DNA from: a virus
Length of the DNA: 23,930 bases
Reading direction: 5' to 3' (one strand)
IMG/VR virus record: IMGVR_UViG_3300028548_002085
Span: 1 to 23,930 of that record
A model generated the notes under the pieces. The model had not been told where the DNA came from. It searched no databases and saw nothing but the letters and a program-made list of their open reading frames with translations. A program made the position numbers and the translations under genes. Positions 11,560 through 21,698 of the stretch are shown in pieces. Position 1 is the first letter of the stretch. Every line of letters begins with the position of its first letter.

Positions 11560-13631
11560 TGGGCCGGCTAAAACAATACCAGGCTGGCTTTACAGTAGGC
11601 GAGTTGGACCCGCTGCTGCGCGGTCGGATAGACTTACAGCAATACTATTCGTCAGTGGCTCTGGCCGACAACGTTTTGTTTGAGCCCCAGGGTGGTTTTA
11701 GCCGTCGCCCTGGCTTGCGGTTCGTAAGCGACCTGACAGCGGACAACCCAGGCAATGGCGTCTTGCTTATGCCATTTGAATTTTCTACGACCCAAAACTT
11801 TATGATTGTCGCATCAGTTTTCAACGCATCATCGACTATACGCTTGAGGTTTTATGCCAACCAAACTTTGCTTGGAAGCATCAACGGCTCCAGCAATAGT
11901 TACCTTGATTTTGGCGTCGGAACGCTTTACGACACCAGCGCCATTGACATGGACAAAACGTATTTTACGCAAAGTGCGGATACTCTGATTGTTGTAAATG
12001 AGGGCTTTGCCCCGTTTTCGATTGTGCGGGGCGCAAACAATTCGACTTGGACTGTTGCTGCGTTGAGCCTGACGGCTCCAAAGTCACTTTTTACAATCGC
12101 GGAAACCACTCCTTCTGGGACATTAACCCCCAGCGCGGTGAGCGGCACAATCACATTGACGGCCAGCGTGTCTCAATTCACGGACGCCATGGTTGATCAG
12201 TACATATCCGACAACACAGATTTTGGTCGGGCTCGGATTATTAGCCGCACCAGTGGCACTGTAGTGCAAGCCGTTACAGAAATTCCCTTTTTCTCAACGG
12301 CGGCAATCGCTACCGGCAAATGGACACTTGAACAAGGACACGAAACCGCTTGGTCGAACACGCGCGGATGGCCTCGCACCACCACTTTTCACGAAGGCCG
12401 TCTGTGGTTTGGTGGCGGCGCTTCACAGCCGGCCACATTGTGGGGCTCTAAGGTCGGTCAGTTTTTTAACTTCAAAGCGGCTGAAGGTTTAGACGATGAC
12501 GCTATCGCCGCGACTTTGACGACGGATAGCGTCAACGCGATTACCGCCATGCGGTCTGGTCGAGACTTGCAAATCTTTACCACGGGCGCAGAGTTTTTTG
12601 TACCACAAGCAAATTTGGACCCCATCACTCCAGCCAACATTACGATCAAATCCGCCACACGTCGTGGCTCAAAGCTTGGCATCCGGCCCCAGGCCGCAGA
12701 AGGCGGTACGCTATTCATCCAGCGGCAGGGTAAAGCGTTGCGCGAAATGTTGTTCAGCGATGTTGAGTTAAGTTACGTGGCCAATAACGTATCACTTCTT
12801 AGCTCACACATGCTCGTTGATCCGCAGCGCATGGCTCTTAGGCCGGCGACTGATACGACCGAAGGTGATTTGTTAATGGTTGTAAACGGCCCTGACACTG
12901 CTGGATACAGAGCGTCTAGTATCGGGTTCGCGGGGTCGATTACTGCGTATATGCTCAACCGGCCACAACAGATTGTTGCGCCGGCAAGCTGGACAACAGA
13001 CGGTGACTTTGTGGACGTCGCTGTAGACTTGGACACTATTTATACAGTGGTAAAACGGACTATCGGGGGCGCGACTAAGTTTTACCTGGAGACATTCGAC
13101 GACGACCGCACGACTGATGCATCGGTTCAGTATTATGCCAATCCATTAGCGCCAGATCAAGCGGTCCCCAGTAACACGACCGCCGGTGGTTTGGCGCACT
13201 TAAATGGCAAGACCGTCAAGGCCATCAGGGACGATCTTGTAGACCCTGATGCGACTGTCGCCAGCGGAAACATTACCTTGGGTGGAGTGCCAACCACATA
13301 TGCAGAGGTCGGCCTTAATTTTGATATCACTGTCAAGACTCAGCCATTTGAGCCGAGGATGGCCTCTGGGTCACAACAGAGCCAAAAGCGCCGAATACTC
13401 GAGGTAACGCCTCTTTTATTTGCAACGCAAAACATCACGATTAACGGTAAAGAAATCAATCTTTCACAAGGTGCCTTGTCTGGGTCGGGCGCGGTTCCCG
13501 CATTCACAGGCCCCCGAAAAACATCAGGCTTTCGCGGTTACGACCGAGAAGCACAAATCACAATTTCTCAAAGTCAGCCGCTGTTTATGACAGTGCTGTC
13601 GCTTGATTTTAAAGTCAGCGTGGGAGCGTAA
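11559..13631 (+). CDS. Tail tubular protein B / nozzle (T7 gp12-like)
   Basis: A 690-residue protein (T7 gp12 is 794). The N-terminus has FTVGELDPLLRGRIDLQQYYS and NVLFEPQGGFSRRPGLRFV, the diagnostic opening of the tubular B family. The middle contains RGWPRTTTFHEGRLWFGGGA and LQIFTTGAEFFV, also typical. The rest is beta-rich. Role: hexameric nozzle that forms the end of the short tail and carries the fibres. No membrane segment is seen. It is coupled to tubular A upstream and followed three bases later by the first ejection protein. Confidence 0.9.
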   Translation: MGRLKQYQAGFTVGELDPLLRGRIDLQQYYSSVALADNVLFEPQGGFSRRPGLRFVSDLTADNPGNGVLLMPFEFSTTQNFMIVASVFNASSTIRLRFYANQTLLGSINGSSNSYLDFGVGTLYDTSAIDMDKTYFTQSADTLIVVNEGFAPFSIVRGANNSTWTVAALSLTAPKSLFTIAETTPSGTLTPSAVSGTITLTASVSQFTDAMVDQYISDNTDFGRARIISRTSGTVVQAVTEIPFFSTAAIATGKWTLEQGHETAWSNTRGWPRTTTFHEGRLWFGGGASQPATLWGSKVGQFFNFKAAEGLDDDAIAATLTTDSVNAITAMRSGRDLQIFTTGAEFFVPQANLDPITPANITIKSATRRGSKLGIRPQAAEGGTLFIQRQGKALREMLFSDVELSYVANNVSLLSSHMLVDPQRMALRPATDTTEGDLLMVVNGPDTAGYRASSIGFAGSITAYMLNRPQQIVAPASWTTDGDFVDVAVDLDTIYTVVKRTIGGATKFYLETFDDDRTTDASVQYYANPLAPDQAVPSNTTAGGLAHLNGKTVKAIRDDLVDPDATVASGNITLGGVPTTYAEVGLNFDITVKTQPFEPRMASGSQQSQKRRILEVTPLLFATQNITINGKEINLSQGALSGSGAVPAFTGPRKTSGFRGYDREAQITISQSQPLFMTVLSLDFKVSVGA

Positions 13632-13633
13632 AA

Positions 13634-14134
13634 ATGGCAGCAGCAGTACCATTCCTAATAAAAGCCTTGCCGGTAATTTCGTCGGCAATCAGCGCAGTTG
13701 CCAAGGTACGTTCATCTCAGGCGGAACAAGTACAATATGAAATGAAGGCCCGAAACGAAGAAATCAAGGGCCGCACAGATGCGGTTAACTATAAGAACCA
13801 AGGCACTGCCGCGCTTAGAAATATGGAACGAGCCATGGCCGCATCAACTGCCCGATCCGCCGCCGGCGGTCTTAACCCCTTTGCCTCCGGCGAAAGTGCA
13901 GACTTGATTAACACATATTCCCTGAACATCGGGGTCGGTGATTTTGGAATGGCGCGAACAAACGCAATGTTGGCGCTTGATGCTAGTAAACGAAACGCAA
14001 ATCAGTTTAGAACCGCCGGCAAATACGCCGTTCAGTATGGTATGATGTCAGCGGCTGCTGACACCTTCACCGGCTTTAGTCAGGCTCTGAAAACTGGTGG
14101 TGCGCCATCTGGGGGGGCACCAACTAATGGCTGA
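13634..14134 (+). CDS. Internal virion (ejection) protein, T7 gp14-like
   Basis: A 166-residue protein (T7 gp14 is 196). It has an N-terminal hydrophobic helix (AAAVPFLIKALPVISSAISA, about 2-22), a long charged helix, and small-residue-rich segments such as STARSAAGGLNPFASGES and YGMMSAAADTFTGF. This layout, with position directly after tubular B, is that of gp14-type proteins that enter the outer membrane during DNA ejection. The C-terminal 12 residues are glycine/proline rich. It overlaps the next gene by eight bases. Confidence 0.7.
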   Translation: MAAAVPFLIKALPVISSAISAVAKVRSSQAEQVQYEMKARNEEIKGRTDAVNYKNQGTAALRNMERAMAASTARSAAGGLNPFASGESADLINTYSLNIGVGDFGMARTNAMLALDASKRNANQFRTAGKYAVQYGMMSAAADTFTGFSQALKTGGAPSGGAPTNG

Positions 14135-15896
14135 ACGTAGTATAACAACACGCCGCGCAAATATGAACCTATACACGCCGCAACAGACAGCAGCGCCGGC
14201 CCAAGCTATTCAGCGTGGAATGGCCCAGCTTTCTAGCTCTATGGACCGCATGTCTCAGTTCTTCGCACAGCAGGCCAACATTGAGGCACAGATTGAGGGC
14301 GCAGAGTATGGCGCTCAGAACGCCCCAACGGCGGAGCAACTGCGCGACGCATTTCAGAGCGGTGAAGAGCTTGAACTGCCTGGTGGTACTGGCACTGTTT
14401 TTGACCGAGCGGCCCGTAAGGCTGCACTGGATATCACGCAAACAGAAGTTGAGTTCGAAGCGCGTAAACGCATTAACGAAATTCTGACTAATGCAGAATT
14501 AAACAGTACAAATCCAGCCACCATTCTAGATGATATAGACGCTGTAACACACGGTTTTGCTGCCACTTTTGACGAAACTAGCCCTGGCGTATCTCGCAAG
14601 CTTCGTGCCGGTCTAAGCATTTGGGCCAATGGCAAGTACTCACAATATGAAAATAGCTATATTGCTGAACAGAAAACACGCTCCCAATCCAATTGGATTT
14701 CAAACCAATTGGGGATGTTCGAGGGGCTCGCCACTATTATTGAGCAAGGCCTGGAGACGACTGATGCTAATGGCAAAAAAACATATAGGCCATTAACCCC
14801 AAGCGATATGACTAATTTGAAGCTGGGCAGAATGCAAGAAATGACGCGCCAAGATTTCGCACCGTCAAGTGTGACTGCTTATGGGAACTTGTTTGATAGA
14901 GAGATTGTTGAAGCGGCCAATATAGTTTTAATTAATAGCGTTTTAATCGGCGAAGATCCACAAGAGGCTATTACAGCCATCGGTCAAGGCAAGGTAACTG
15001 GTCTTGATATAGGGACACAAAATGCGGTGGCAACACTGCGCGGTCAAAATGTTCCATTTGCTGATATTGCCCAGGAACTGCGCACCCGCCGCATAAATGA
15101 GCTTCGATTTGCAGAGGAGGAGGAAACGGCCTTAAATTCTGAAGCCGAAGCGAATGAGGAAATTTTCCTCGGCAGAGCTATGGAGGCGGCGAACAGTGGT
15201 GACACCGCTGCTTTCGAGGCTGCGGTGGAGCTGATAAAGAGTTCGGACCCAGTAAAGGCCGAAGACATAAGAGCAAAATACGCAGCGGGTGGTAACCGCC
15301 GCTTAATTAGTGACTCAGATACCATCAATTATTTAAACTCTCTGCAATCGGACATATCCTTTCCGCAAGTCCTAGACGCAATTCCAAGGTTGAGTTTAGC
15401 AGACCAGCGAAAATATTATCAGGACGCTAAAACATACCAAAGTGCAGCCGTCAAAGATGCTCTGACTATTATGAAAGGCGCACTTTCGTTGCCGGCTAAT
15501 ATTGATGCTATAGATGACGCCGACCCTAATTTCGAAAAGGTTCAGATTTTTCGCAGATTGGCTGGCCAACTTGCCAGCGAAGCAACAGTGGCGAAGTCTG
15601 CCAATATAGATATTGACGCCAATGAGATAGCCCAGCGACTTCTATCAGGTGTCAGTGAAGATTTAGACGTTGTCGTAAAAAGACTGGTGGTTGACCAAGC
15701 AAACTTAATCGTTGATCAGCTTACAGGCACCGGCAATTTTGTTGTGGAGCGTGGCGATTTTGCAACTGCTGTATCCATTATGAGCAAGCTTATTATTGCT
15801 AAAAGAAACAATAATAAATCCATCTTAGGGGATATAGCAACACCCCTTGGAGGGCTCATAAAGCAAAAGGCAACACTAATTGAGGCGATGAAATAA
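14127..15896 (+). CDS. Internal virion (ejection) protein, T7 gp15-like position
   Basis: A 589-residue protein from ATG 14127, nine bases after a run of seven Gs; an in-frame ATG at 14097 has no better site. It is almost entirely helical, rich in A, E, Q and N (AQQANIEAQIEGAEYGAQNA, LRTRRINELRFAEEEETALN), with no membrane segment. Size and position between the gp14-like and larger proteins suit T7 gp15 (747), which helps build the periplasmic ejection tunnel. The sequence itself has no motif I can name. Its stop shares a base with the next start (TAATG). Confidence 0.6.
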   Translation: MAERSITTRRANMNLYTPQQTAAPAQAIQRGMAQLSSSMDRMSQFFAQQANIEAQIEGAEYGAQNAPTAEQLRDAFQSGEELELPGGTGTVFDRAARKAALDITQTEVEFEARKRINEILTNAELNSTNPATILDDIDAVTHGFAATFDETSPGVSRKLRAGLSIWANGKYSQYENSYIAEQKTRSQSNWISNQLGMFEGLATIIEQGLETTDANGKKTYRPLTPSDMTNLKLGRMQEMTRQDFAPSSVTAYGNLFDREIVEAANIVLINSVLIGEDPQEAITAIGQGKVTGLDIGTQNAVATLRGQNVPFADIAQELRTRRINELRFAEEEETALNSEAEANEEIFLGRAMEAANSGDTAAFEAAVELIKSSDPVKAEDIRAKYAAGGNRRLISDSDTINYLNSLQSDISFPQVLDAIPRLSLADQRKYYQDAKTYQSAAVKDALTIMKGALSLPANIDAIDDADPNFEKVQIFRRLAGQLASEATVAKSANIDIDANEIAQRLLSGVSEDLDVVVKRLVVDQANLIVDQLTGTGNFVVERGDFATAVSIMSKLIIAKRNNNKSILGDIATPLGGLIKQKATLIEAMK

Positions 15897-18700
15897 TGGA
15901 CTTGATGGAAGCTAGACGTCAATCTCACAAACTTCGCAAATCAGGGCTGCACGATGTTGTTATTAAAGACGGCGGCACCAGGTTTGATGATCCAGCGGAT
16001 GTGGCTCGAAACGAGATTGATCTAGACGCGGTGTTGGCTCAGAACACGGCCCCATCTCCGACCCCAATGGAAAAAGAGATTTCCGTTCTTAGCGCCCCTG
16101 TCAACAGAAGAGACCCCGCAATTGTTGCCAACAATCGCGAACAATTAGGGTCTGTCGGTAGAGCCGTTGCTGGCGGTGTCCAAGACGCGGCTCTTGGTTT
16201 GGTTAGTACTGCCGAAGACGTTGCGCAATTTGCCGAAGACACCGCAGCGCAAAGTCCAATGCTTTCCACCCTGGGGGGATTGCTAGGAGTTATTACACCA
16301 GGTGTTCGAGGATTTCAGTATGCGCGCAAATCACTTGCTGGGCCTGACGATATGCGAATGGACGACGCAATCGACCAAAGCCTACAAGAGATGGGACTTC
16401 GCGTCCCAGACGGCGACAGTACTATTGAAAGTCTGGCCCGTGGCCTAGTCCAATTCGGTGCCGGCATGGCCGCCGCGCCGGTAAAGGGCGTTGGATATCT
16501 AAACATGATGCTTCGCGGCGGTTTTGCAGATGCGATGTTCGACCCAGAGGACGGCAACATATCCACGCTTCTGCGCGAGTTAGGATTAGACAACGACGTT
16601 CTGGAGTATATAGACAGCGCAGTTGACGAAGACGCGGACGCAGCCGAGCGGTTAAAGGCGCGGTTAATTAATGCCTTTGAGGGGGCAGTCGCTGGCGGGG
16701 CAATAGACCTCATAGTAAAAGGTTTACGCATTGCAAAAGGCAGTGACTTTGGTGGCGCAATCCGTGAAAAATTAACTGGCATGGGAAAACGTGCCGACGC
16801 CAGAATTGCTGCTAGGGATGACAAAAACACACTCAACTCCGGCATGGACCCGACGCTCATTACTGACCCGCTGATTTCAGCGGCTGGCAAAATGGCGGCA
16901 AGAACAAATAATACCGGCGTCCGCTCTGAAGGTGGCTTGCCTATTGTGCAAGAAAAGGGAGACGAAAATCTCAGGCTGCACCGTCAGCGCCTCTTAGCGG
17001 CGGTGGAGGAGGGCAAGGCGTACCCAGGCGCACCCCAGAACCCTAGAACAGTTATCAAAGCCCCAGAAGGCTCTAATTTGCCTGACGTGGTTGTAGGCGC
17101 TGTTGAACCAGGTGATTGGCAAACTCGCATTGAAAGTTCTATGTCAAAAGAGGAAATTGCCAAAGCGGCTGACTGGTACAAAGTGGTTTTTGGAGAGTTT
17201 AAAAATCAGGCTGACGGCAACCCAGAAGAAATTGCCCGTTTAACTGACGCTTGGTTCGCCGGCCAACAAAACTCTAGCCCCACTCAAACGCTCAATGACG
17301 TTCTGTTTGTTTACGAACAAATTAAACGCGGAGTGCCAAAAAATGAGTTGAAAGGGAAAGGTCTGCCATCCGCAAACAAAATTGTTATAGATATTCTCAC
17401 TGACTCAACTATTGAAGGAGGCGCGGGGCAAAAGATTTCCGACTTCCTTGACAGTGGATACGGAAAGAATGTTCGCTCAATTATGGGAAATAACCCAGAG
17501 GGCGGGTCGCCATTCGTAGTTGATATACATACTGCCCGTGACACTGGCTTAGTTGATAAAAAGTTCATAAACCATCTTACGCGCTTGGGCTACGATGTCC
17601 CAGAAGGCTTAATTCTGGATGTAGGCGGTGGCGGCATTAAGGGGCCACAATACGAAAACAGAGCATTGTTTGGCCTACAACTTACGGAAAACCTCAACGA
17701 TCAGAATTGGATGGGACGCTCTGATTGGGAGCCGGCAGAAATACAAGCAATTGGCTGGATGCAGCTTTCTGGCATGACCGGAGGGTCTAATACTGGCGGG
17801 GATGTTGTGGACGCATTTACACGCAATACACGTCGCATCTCAATGGAGGTGGACCCTGGGGCTGGTTCGCCATGGGCAGACAAGTTCGGAAATGACTTTG
17901 GCAACCTACCTCTGCCAGCCCGTCGCGCAATAAACGATGAGGTCACTGCAAGGGCTATCGATCTGGTCAATAAGCAGACAGGCATTACGCTTGGCTCAAA
18001 TGTTCACGGCACCGGCGGGTGGGAGTTATTTCAGAACCCATCAACCGTGCAGCAAGCTATTGCGTCTAAAGATACAGCAATCGAAGCCGCCGCACGTCTA
18101 GGCTATCTTCTCCAACAAACAGAGGTTTGGGTGAATGCACCGAAAGCTATAACTAAAAGCCCTAAGAATTTTTCCATTGATATTGTGGAATTTGAAGGGG
18201 AAACTTTGCGAGATGGTGACCGCCTTACTGAGCTTTTTGATGCAATTATATCAGAAGAGCCAAACGAATTGTTTCGAGGCTATCAGCCAATCGTTGTAGA
18301 TGGGAAACCTGGTATTAGAATACTAATTACAAATGATGCCGTTAAGGCTAGCCCACTGACAAAGGCTCAAGCAGTGGCATACATCCAAGAATTTGCGAAT
18401 GGTAAGTTAGGTGAAATCACAGGTAGGTTGAAATTTGATGCAGAGGTTGATATCATGGAGGCAGATCTAACTCAGATCCGTAATGATTGGACAAAGGATA
18501 AAACAGGTGGCGGTTACCAAAGTTACTTTAGTGGACAGTCCGGAAAAGATGCGTCCTCAGAAATCTCCATCGATGGAGTACTCGATACTGATGGGAGCGA
18601 ACTTGAAGAACTCTTCGAGCGACGCATCCGCGAAGCCCAAGAAAACCAAGGAGGACCAAGCTCTGTAGATGTTGACGCCTCTAGCGATGGAGGCGGTTAA
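15896..18700 (+). CDS. Large internal virion (ejection) protein
   Basis: A 934-residue protein. The N-terminal third has glycine/alanine-rich hydrophobic stretches at about 84-106, 122-140 and 180-200 (SLARGLVQFGAGMAAAPVKG), which could insert in a membrane. A distinct globular domain spans about 420-555, with AADWYKVVFGEF, SPTQTLNDVLFVYEQ, ISDFLDSGYGKNVRSIMG and VVDIHTARD. I have seen this pattern in large phage virion proteins (possibly the DUF7178 family; not certain). The C-terminus is acidic and disordered. Size and position suggest a protein ejected with the DNA; whether the middle domain is an enzyme is unknown. A GGAGG ribosome site for the next gene lies within its last codons. Confidence 0.6.
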   Translation: MDLMEARRQSHKLRKSGLHDVVIKDGGTRFDDPADVARNEIDLDAVLAQNTAPSPTPMEKEISVLSAPVNRRDPAIVANNREQLGSVGRAVAGGVQDAALGLVSTAEDVAQFAEDTAAQSPMLSTLGGLLGVITPGVRGFQYARKSLAGPDDMRMDDAIDQSLQEMGLRVPDGDSTIESLARGLVQFGAGMAAAPVKGVGYLNMMLRGGFADAMFDPEDGNISTLLRELGLDNDVLEYIDSAVDEDADAAERLKARLINAFEGAVAGGAIDLIVKGLRIAKGSDFGGAIREKLTGMGKRADARIAARDDKNTLNSGMDPTLITDPLISAAGKMAARTNNTGVRSEGGLPIVQEKGDENLRLHRQRLLAAVEEGKAYPGAPQNPRTVIKAPEGSNLPDVVVGAVEPGDWQTRIESSMSKEEIAKAADWYKVVFGEFKNQADGNPEEIARLTDAWFAGQQNSSPTQTLNDVLFVYEQIKRGVPKNELKGKGLPSANKIVIDILTDSTIEGGAGQKISDFLDSGYGKNVRSIMGNNPEGGSPFVVDIHTARDTGLVDKKFINHLTRLGYDVPEGLILDVGGGGIKGPQYENRALFGLQLTENLNDQNWMGRSDWEPAEIQAIGWMQLSGMTGGSNTGGDVVDAFTRNTRRISMEVDPGAGSPWADKFGNDFGNLPLPARRAINDEVTARAIDLVNKQTGITLGSNVHGTGGWELFQNPSTVQQAIASKDTAIEAAARLGYLLQQTEVWVNAPKAITKSPKNFSIDIVEFEGETLRDGDRLTELFDAIISEEPNELFRGYQPIVVDGKPGIRILITNDAVKASPLTKAQAVAYIQEFANGKLGEITGRLKFDAEVDIMEADLTQIRNDWTKDKTGGGYQSYFSGQSGKDASSEISIDGVLDTDGSELEELFERRIREAQENQGGPSSVDVDASSDGGG

Positions 18701-19749
18701 TGGCTGGATTTCTAAAAGACCTTATTAAGGCCGGCGTCGATAAGAGCGTTAAGAAGATTGACGAAGCTGTAGTTGGTGCAGAGCAACGGTCCTATGGCAG
18801 TCAACTACCCGACGACGAAGTCACAAAAGGCCCGTCTGGTGATATCGTTGTGAAGGCGATGCAAAACGAAGACCTGATGGCTCTCAACAAAGCGCTCGAA
18901 GAAGGCGGCTTCCAAGGCGGTCTAAACATGGGCCGCATAGGCGAGATTTTCGACAACACAAAAATGTCTGACTTTATTGGCCCAGACCAGCCAGGCGCGT
19001 TTAATATTGAGACGGTTTTACAGAACATCAAACAAAACAATGTAGAGCTTTTTCAGCATCTTCGCCGCGAAAAGCAATCCATGGACAGCCTGATGGCCCT
19101 TGCTAAACTCACTGGTTCTGACAGCATCATATATAAAATGTTAGGTCGCAAGCCTGGGGAGGTTCTTCCAGCGGAGGACGTGCTGGGTGGTTTGGTCGCC
19201 GTTATCAAGTTAGGCAAGGAAATGGAGTTTGGGGCGCGAAAAGCTTTAAACATGTCCGCATTTTTGCCAGAGCAAAAGGCCGCTAAAGACGAAGCTTTTA
19301 AGAAGCTCCGCATCATGGCCACCATACAATCGAACCTCGCGGCCCAGGTCTCTGGCAATGTATCAGAGTATGGACGCGGTCTATCCGTTATAAGTAGTGC
19401 AAGCAAGATCGAGGGCATGGATCTTAGCACCTATGCGGACAACCTAAATAACTTTATCTCTGAAATGGATGACGGTCTAATCGATTACCATCTGCACACA
19501 TTCTTGGCACTTCAAAAGCCAGCCGCTAGAGCTAAGTACGCCGAGAAAGGCTGGGGCGCGAAGACCTACGATTTTGCAATGGAAAATTACATAAACGCCC
19601 TACTCTCTTCGCCCGTCACCCACATGGTGAACATGGCTGGCAATGCATCATTCCAGGTTCTTTCGTTGGCAGAGCGCGGCTTGGCTGGCGTCATTGGTAA
19701 CGTCCGCACCATGGGCGGTTTGCGGGGCGACGTGGGCGACCAACGCTAG
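18700..19749 (+). CDS. Ejection protein, N-terminal part before an in-frame amber codon
   Basis: A 349-residue ORF with a strong ribosome site GGAGG six bases before ATG 18700, sharing one base with the previous stop. It is helical and ends NYINALLSSPVTHMVNMAGN, then LAERGLAGVIGNVRTMGG and GDVGDQR-TAG. The LLSSPVTHMVN segment is a hallmark I associate with the central part of long ejection proteins, where it is followed without break by a helix like the start of the next ORF. The TAG (19747-19749) is in frame with that ORF, so together they would make one protein of about 983 residues. This is therefore either the N-terminal piece of a split protein, or a gene interrupted by a nonsense mutation or sequence error. 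Confidence 0.6.
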   Translation: MAGFLKDLIKAGVDKSVKKIDEAVVGAEQRSYGSQLPDDEVTKGPSGDIVVKAMQNEDLMALNKALEEGGFQGGLNMGRIGEIFDNTKMSDFIGPDQPGAFNIETVLQNIKQNNVELFQHLRREKQSMDSLMALAKLTGSDSIIYKMLGRKPGEVLPAEDVLGGLVAVIKLGKEMEFGARKALNMSAFLPEQKAAKDEAFKKLRIMATIQSNLAAQVSGNVSEYGRGLSVISSASKIEGMDLSTYADNLNNFISEMDDGLIDYHLHTFLALQKPAARAKYAEKGWGAKTYDFAMENYINALLSSPVTHMVNMAGNASFQVLSLAERGLAGVIGNVRTMGGLRGDVGDQR

Positions 19750-21651
19750 ATGTCTGAGGCCGCTGCTGAAGCCTATGGCCTAATGATGGCGCAAAAGGAT
19801 GCGCTGGTTTTGATGACTAAAACAATGGTAACTGGCACGTCGGCGGACATGGTCACAAAGATTGACCTCCGCAACCGTCGCGCACTTGGCAGCACCGACA
19901 ACTTACTTGATGTTGCGTCTAGTATGAACCAGGGCGACTACAGCAAAGCGGCCATCGACACGCTCGGGATAGCCACGCGGCTACCTGGGCGTTTCTTGGC
20001 TACGGAAGACGAATACTTCAAGGTGATTTCAATGCGTCGTGTACTTTATCGCGAGGCGCACAGGGCGTCACAGATAGCCTATACCGGCGCGCGTCGGACC
20101 TCAGTGAGTACGGAAGACGCCAAGGCATTAGCAGAGGCCGCATATTTGCGTATTATGACAGATACCCCCATCGAAGTTTCTGACATGATGACAAAGGAAG
20201 CGAGAAAGCTGACCTTTCAAGGAGCGCCCGAAGGTTTCTTTGGTAGAATGGGACCAGCCATACAAGGCATCCCTGGGATGAAAACCGTTGTGCCATTCTA
20301 CAACACGCCCACCAATGTTATCAACGAGGCAATAGACCGGACACTCAACTGGTCGCCCGTATATCGCGGGATTAAACAATCAAATATCCCTGGCGCAAAA
20401 TTTATGCCATCCCTTCCATTGTTAGGGGGTAACAAACCTGTGTCGGGCGTTGAATTTGACGATGCACTGGCCAAGCTAGCGCTTGGTAATACAATCGCTA
20501 TGTCTATGATGGCTCTTGCAAGCGGTGATTATGGCGATGACATAATCGTCACAGGGTCTGGTCCTAAAGACTTTGGCACCAAAATTAACATAATGGGGGG
20601 GGCTGACGTTCCGCCTTACTCGATTGGCATTAAGCAAGACGATGGACAATATAAGTTTGCTACCTTCAGTCGGTTCGACCCACTATCAGCGATGTTGGCT
20701 ATGGGCGCAGATATGTCTCAATACATGGCGAATGAGGACGATCCAGACGGGTTCACTTTCCTTGCATCATACGGAGTGGCGGCTGCGGACTACGCTGGGA
20801 ATATGCCATTTCTGCAAGGCGTGTCGGAGCTTATGTCGGCGGCTGGTGGCTCATTCCAAACCAAAGAAGCGCTTACGAAACGAATATTTAAGTGGGCCGG
20901 AGGTCAGGCTACCACCGTTGGTACTAACGTGGTTGGCAATGTCGACCGTTCCGTGTTCGGGCTGGGCAGTTATGCAGCAGAGTGGCTATCGGGTGGCAAA
21001 TATCCGTTGATTGCGCAGAACAGTTTCTATGCAACAATGGAGCGGCTCAATAATCCTGAGATGAGCAGCAGTATGCTGCCCCCTGGAGAAGATCCAATTT
21101 CTGGCGATTTGTACACTGAAGCACCCGCATTCATGCAAGGTTTTTATAGTGCGCTGCAACAGGCTAAGTCTCGCAATCCATTATACGCTGACCAACTGCC
21201 ACCAAAGCTGAACTTTTGGGGTGACGTTAGAACATCTGGGCGTGGAAAGATTTCTGAAACATTTAACCCTATTAGGGTACAGACCGGTGGATATACAGAA
21301 TTAGATCAAGAACTTATACGGTTAAGTGAAACTGGTTTTGGTTCGTTTTCTTTCCACAGCAAGCGCATAAACGGAACCCTGCTAAACGGCGTGCAGTTCA
21401 ACGATTTCGTCACAACAGTTAACCAAGTGGACGGCAAAGGCCGTATGCTTGGTGACATCGGCTTCAATTCCGAAGGTACGCTCCTTAATGCTTTAAACAA
21501 AGAAATGAACTCTCTGGATTATTCATTGTACCCGACGGATGAAGATCGGTTCGACGCATTAAACGGTATTCTTTCTGAACGACGCCAGGGAGCTAGGAAA
21601 TGGATGGTTACGACCGACCCGCAACTAAACCTCATGGATATGCCTAGGTGA
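19750..21651 (+). CDS. Ejection protein, C-terminal part after the amber codon
   Basis: A 633-residue ORF in the same frame as the preceding one and beginning immediately after its TAG. Only a weak GTGGG-type ribosome site lies upstream, unlike the clear GGAGG at 18700, so independent initiation would depend on stop-start coupling. It contains EAAAEAYGLMMAQKDALVLM, ATRLPGRFLATEDEYFKVIS (a well-conserved stretch in large phage ejection proteins), PFYNTPTNVINEAIDRT, two hydrophobic stretches near 240-260, and a C-terminus resembling structural anchors. No lytic transglycosylase motif is visible. Function with the upstream piece: probably part of the DNA-ejection machinery, as for T7 gp16, although homology to gp16 itself is not shown. 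Confidence 0.6.
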   Translation: MSEAAAEAYGLMMAQKDALVLMTKTMVTGTSADMVTKIDLRNRRALGSTDNLLDVASSMNQGDYSKAAIDTLGIATRLPGRFLATEDEYFKVISMRRVLYREAHRASQIAYTGARRTSVSTEDAKALAEAAYLRIMTDTPIEVSDMMTKEARKLTFQGAPEGFFGRMGPAIQGIPGMKTVVPFYNTPTNVINEAIDRTLNWSPVYRGIKQSNIPGAKFMPSLPLLGGNKPVSGVEFDDALAKLALGNTIAMSMMALASGDYGDDIIVTGSGPKDFGTKINIMGGADVPPYSIGIKQDDGQYKFATFSRFDPLSAMLAMGADMSQYMANEDDPDGFTFLASYGVAAADYAGNMPFLQGVSELMSAAGGSFQTKEALTKRIFKWAGGQATTVGTNVVGNVDRSVFGLGSYAAEWLSGGKYPLIAQNSFYATMERLNNPEMSSSMLPPGEDPISGDLYTEAPAFMQGFYSALQQAKSRNPLYADQLPPKLNFWGDVRTSGRGKISETFNPIRVQTGGYTELDQELIRLSETGFGSFSFHSKRINGTLLNGVQFNDFVTTVNQVDGKGRMLGDIGFNSEGTLLNALNKEMNSLDYSLYPTDEDRFDALNGILSERRQGARKWMVTTDPQLNLMDMPR

Positions 21652-21656
21652 CAAAC

Positions 21657-21698
21657 ATGTGTATAAAGTGTACAAAGACCAAAAGTAAGGATAGGTAA
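21657..21698 (+). CDS. Possible 13-codon leader ORF ahead of the tail fibre
   Basis: MCIKCTKTKSKDR, ending TAA directly before the fibre ATG and in the same frame. It has a C-x-x-C pair and a basic tail. No clear ribosome site precedes it, and it may be chance. Confidence 0.2.
   Translation: MCIKCTKTKSKDR

Noticed and set aside
16315-16890. Minus-strand open frame of 191 codons
   Set aside because: Serine/alanine/proline-rich shadow of the 934-residue ejection protein, with no independent support.
19747-19749. Genome-wide amber recoding
   Set aside because: TAG ends the SSB-like gene precisely after its functional IPF tip, so TAG is used as a real stop in this genome.
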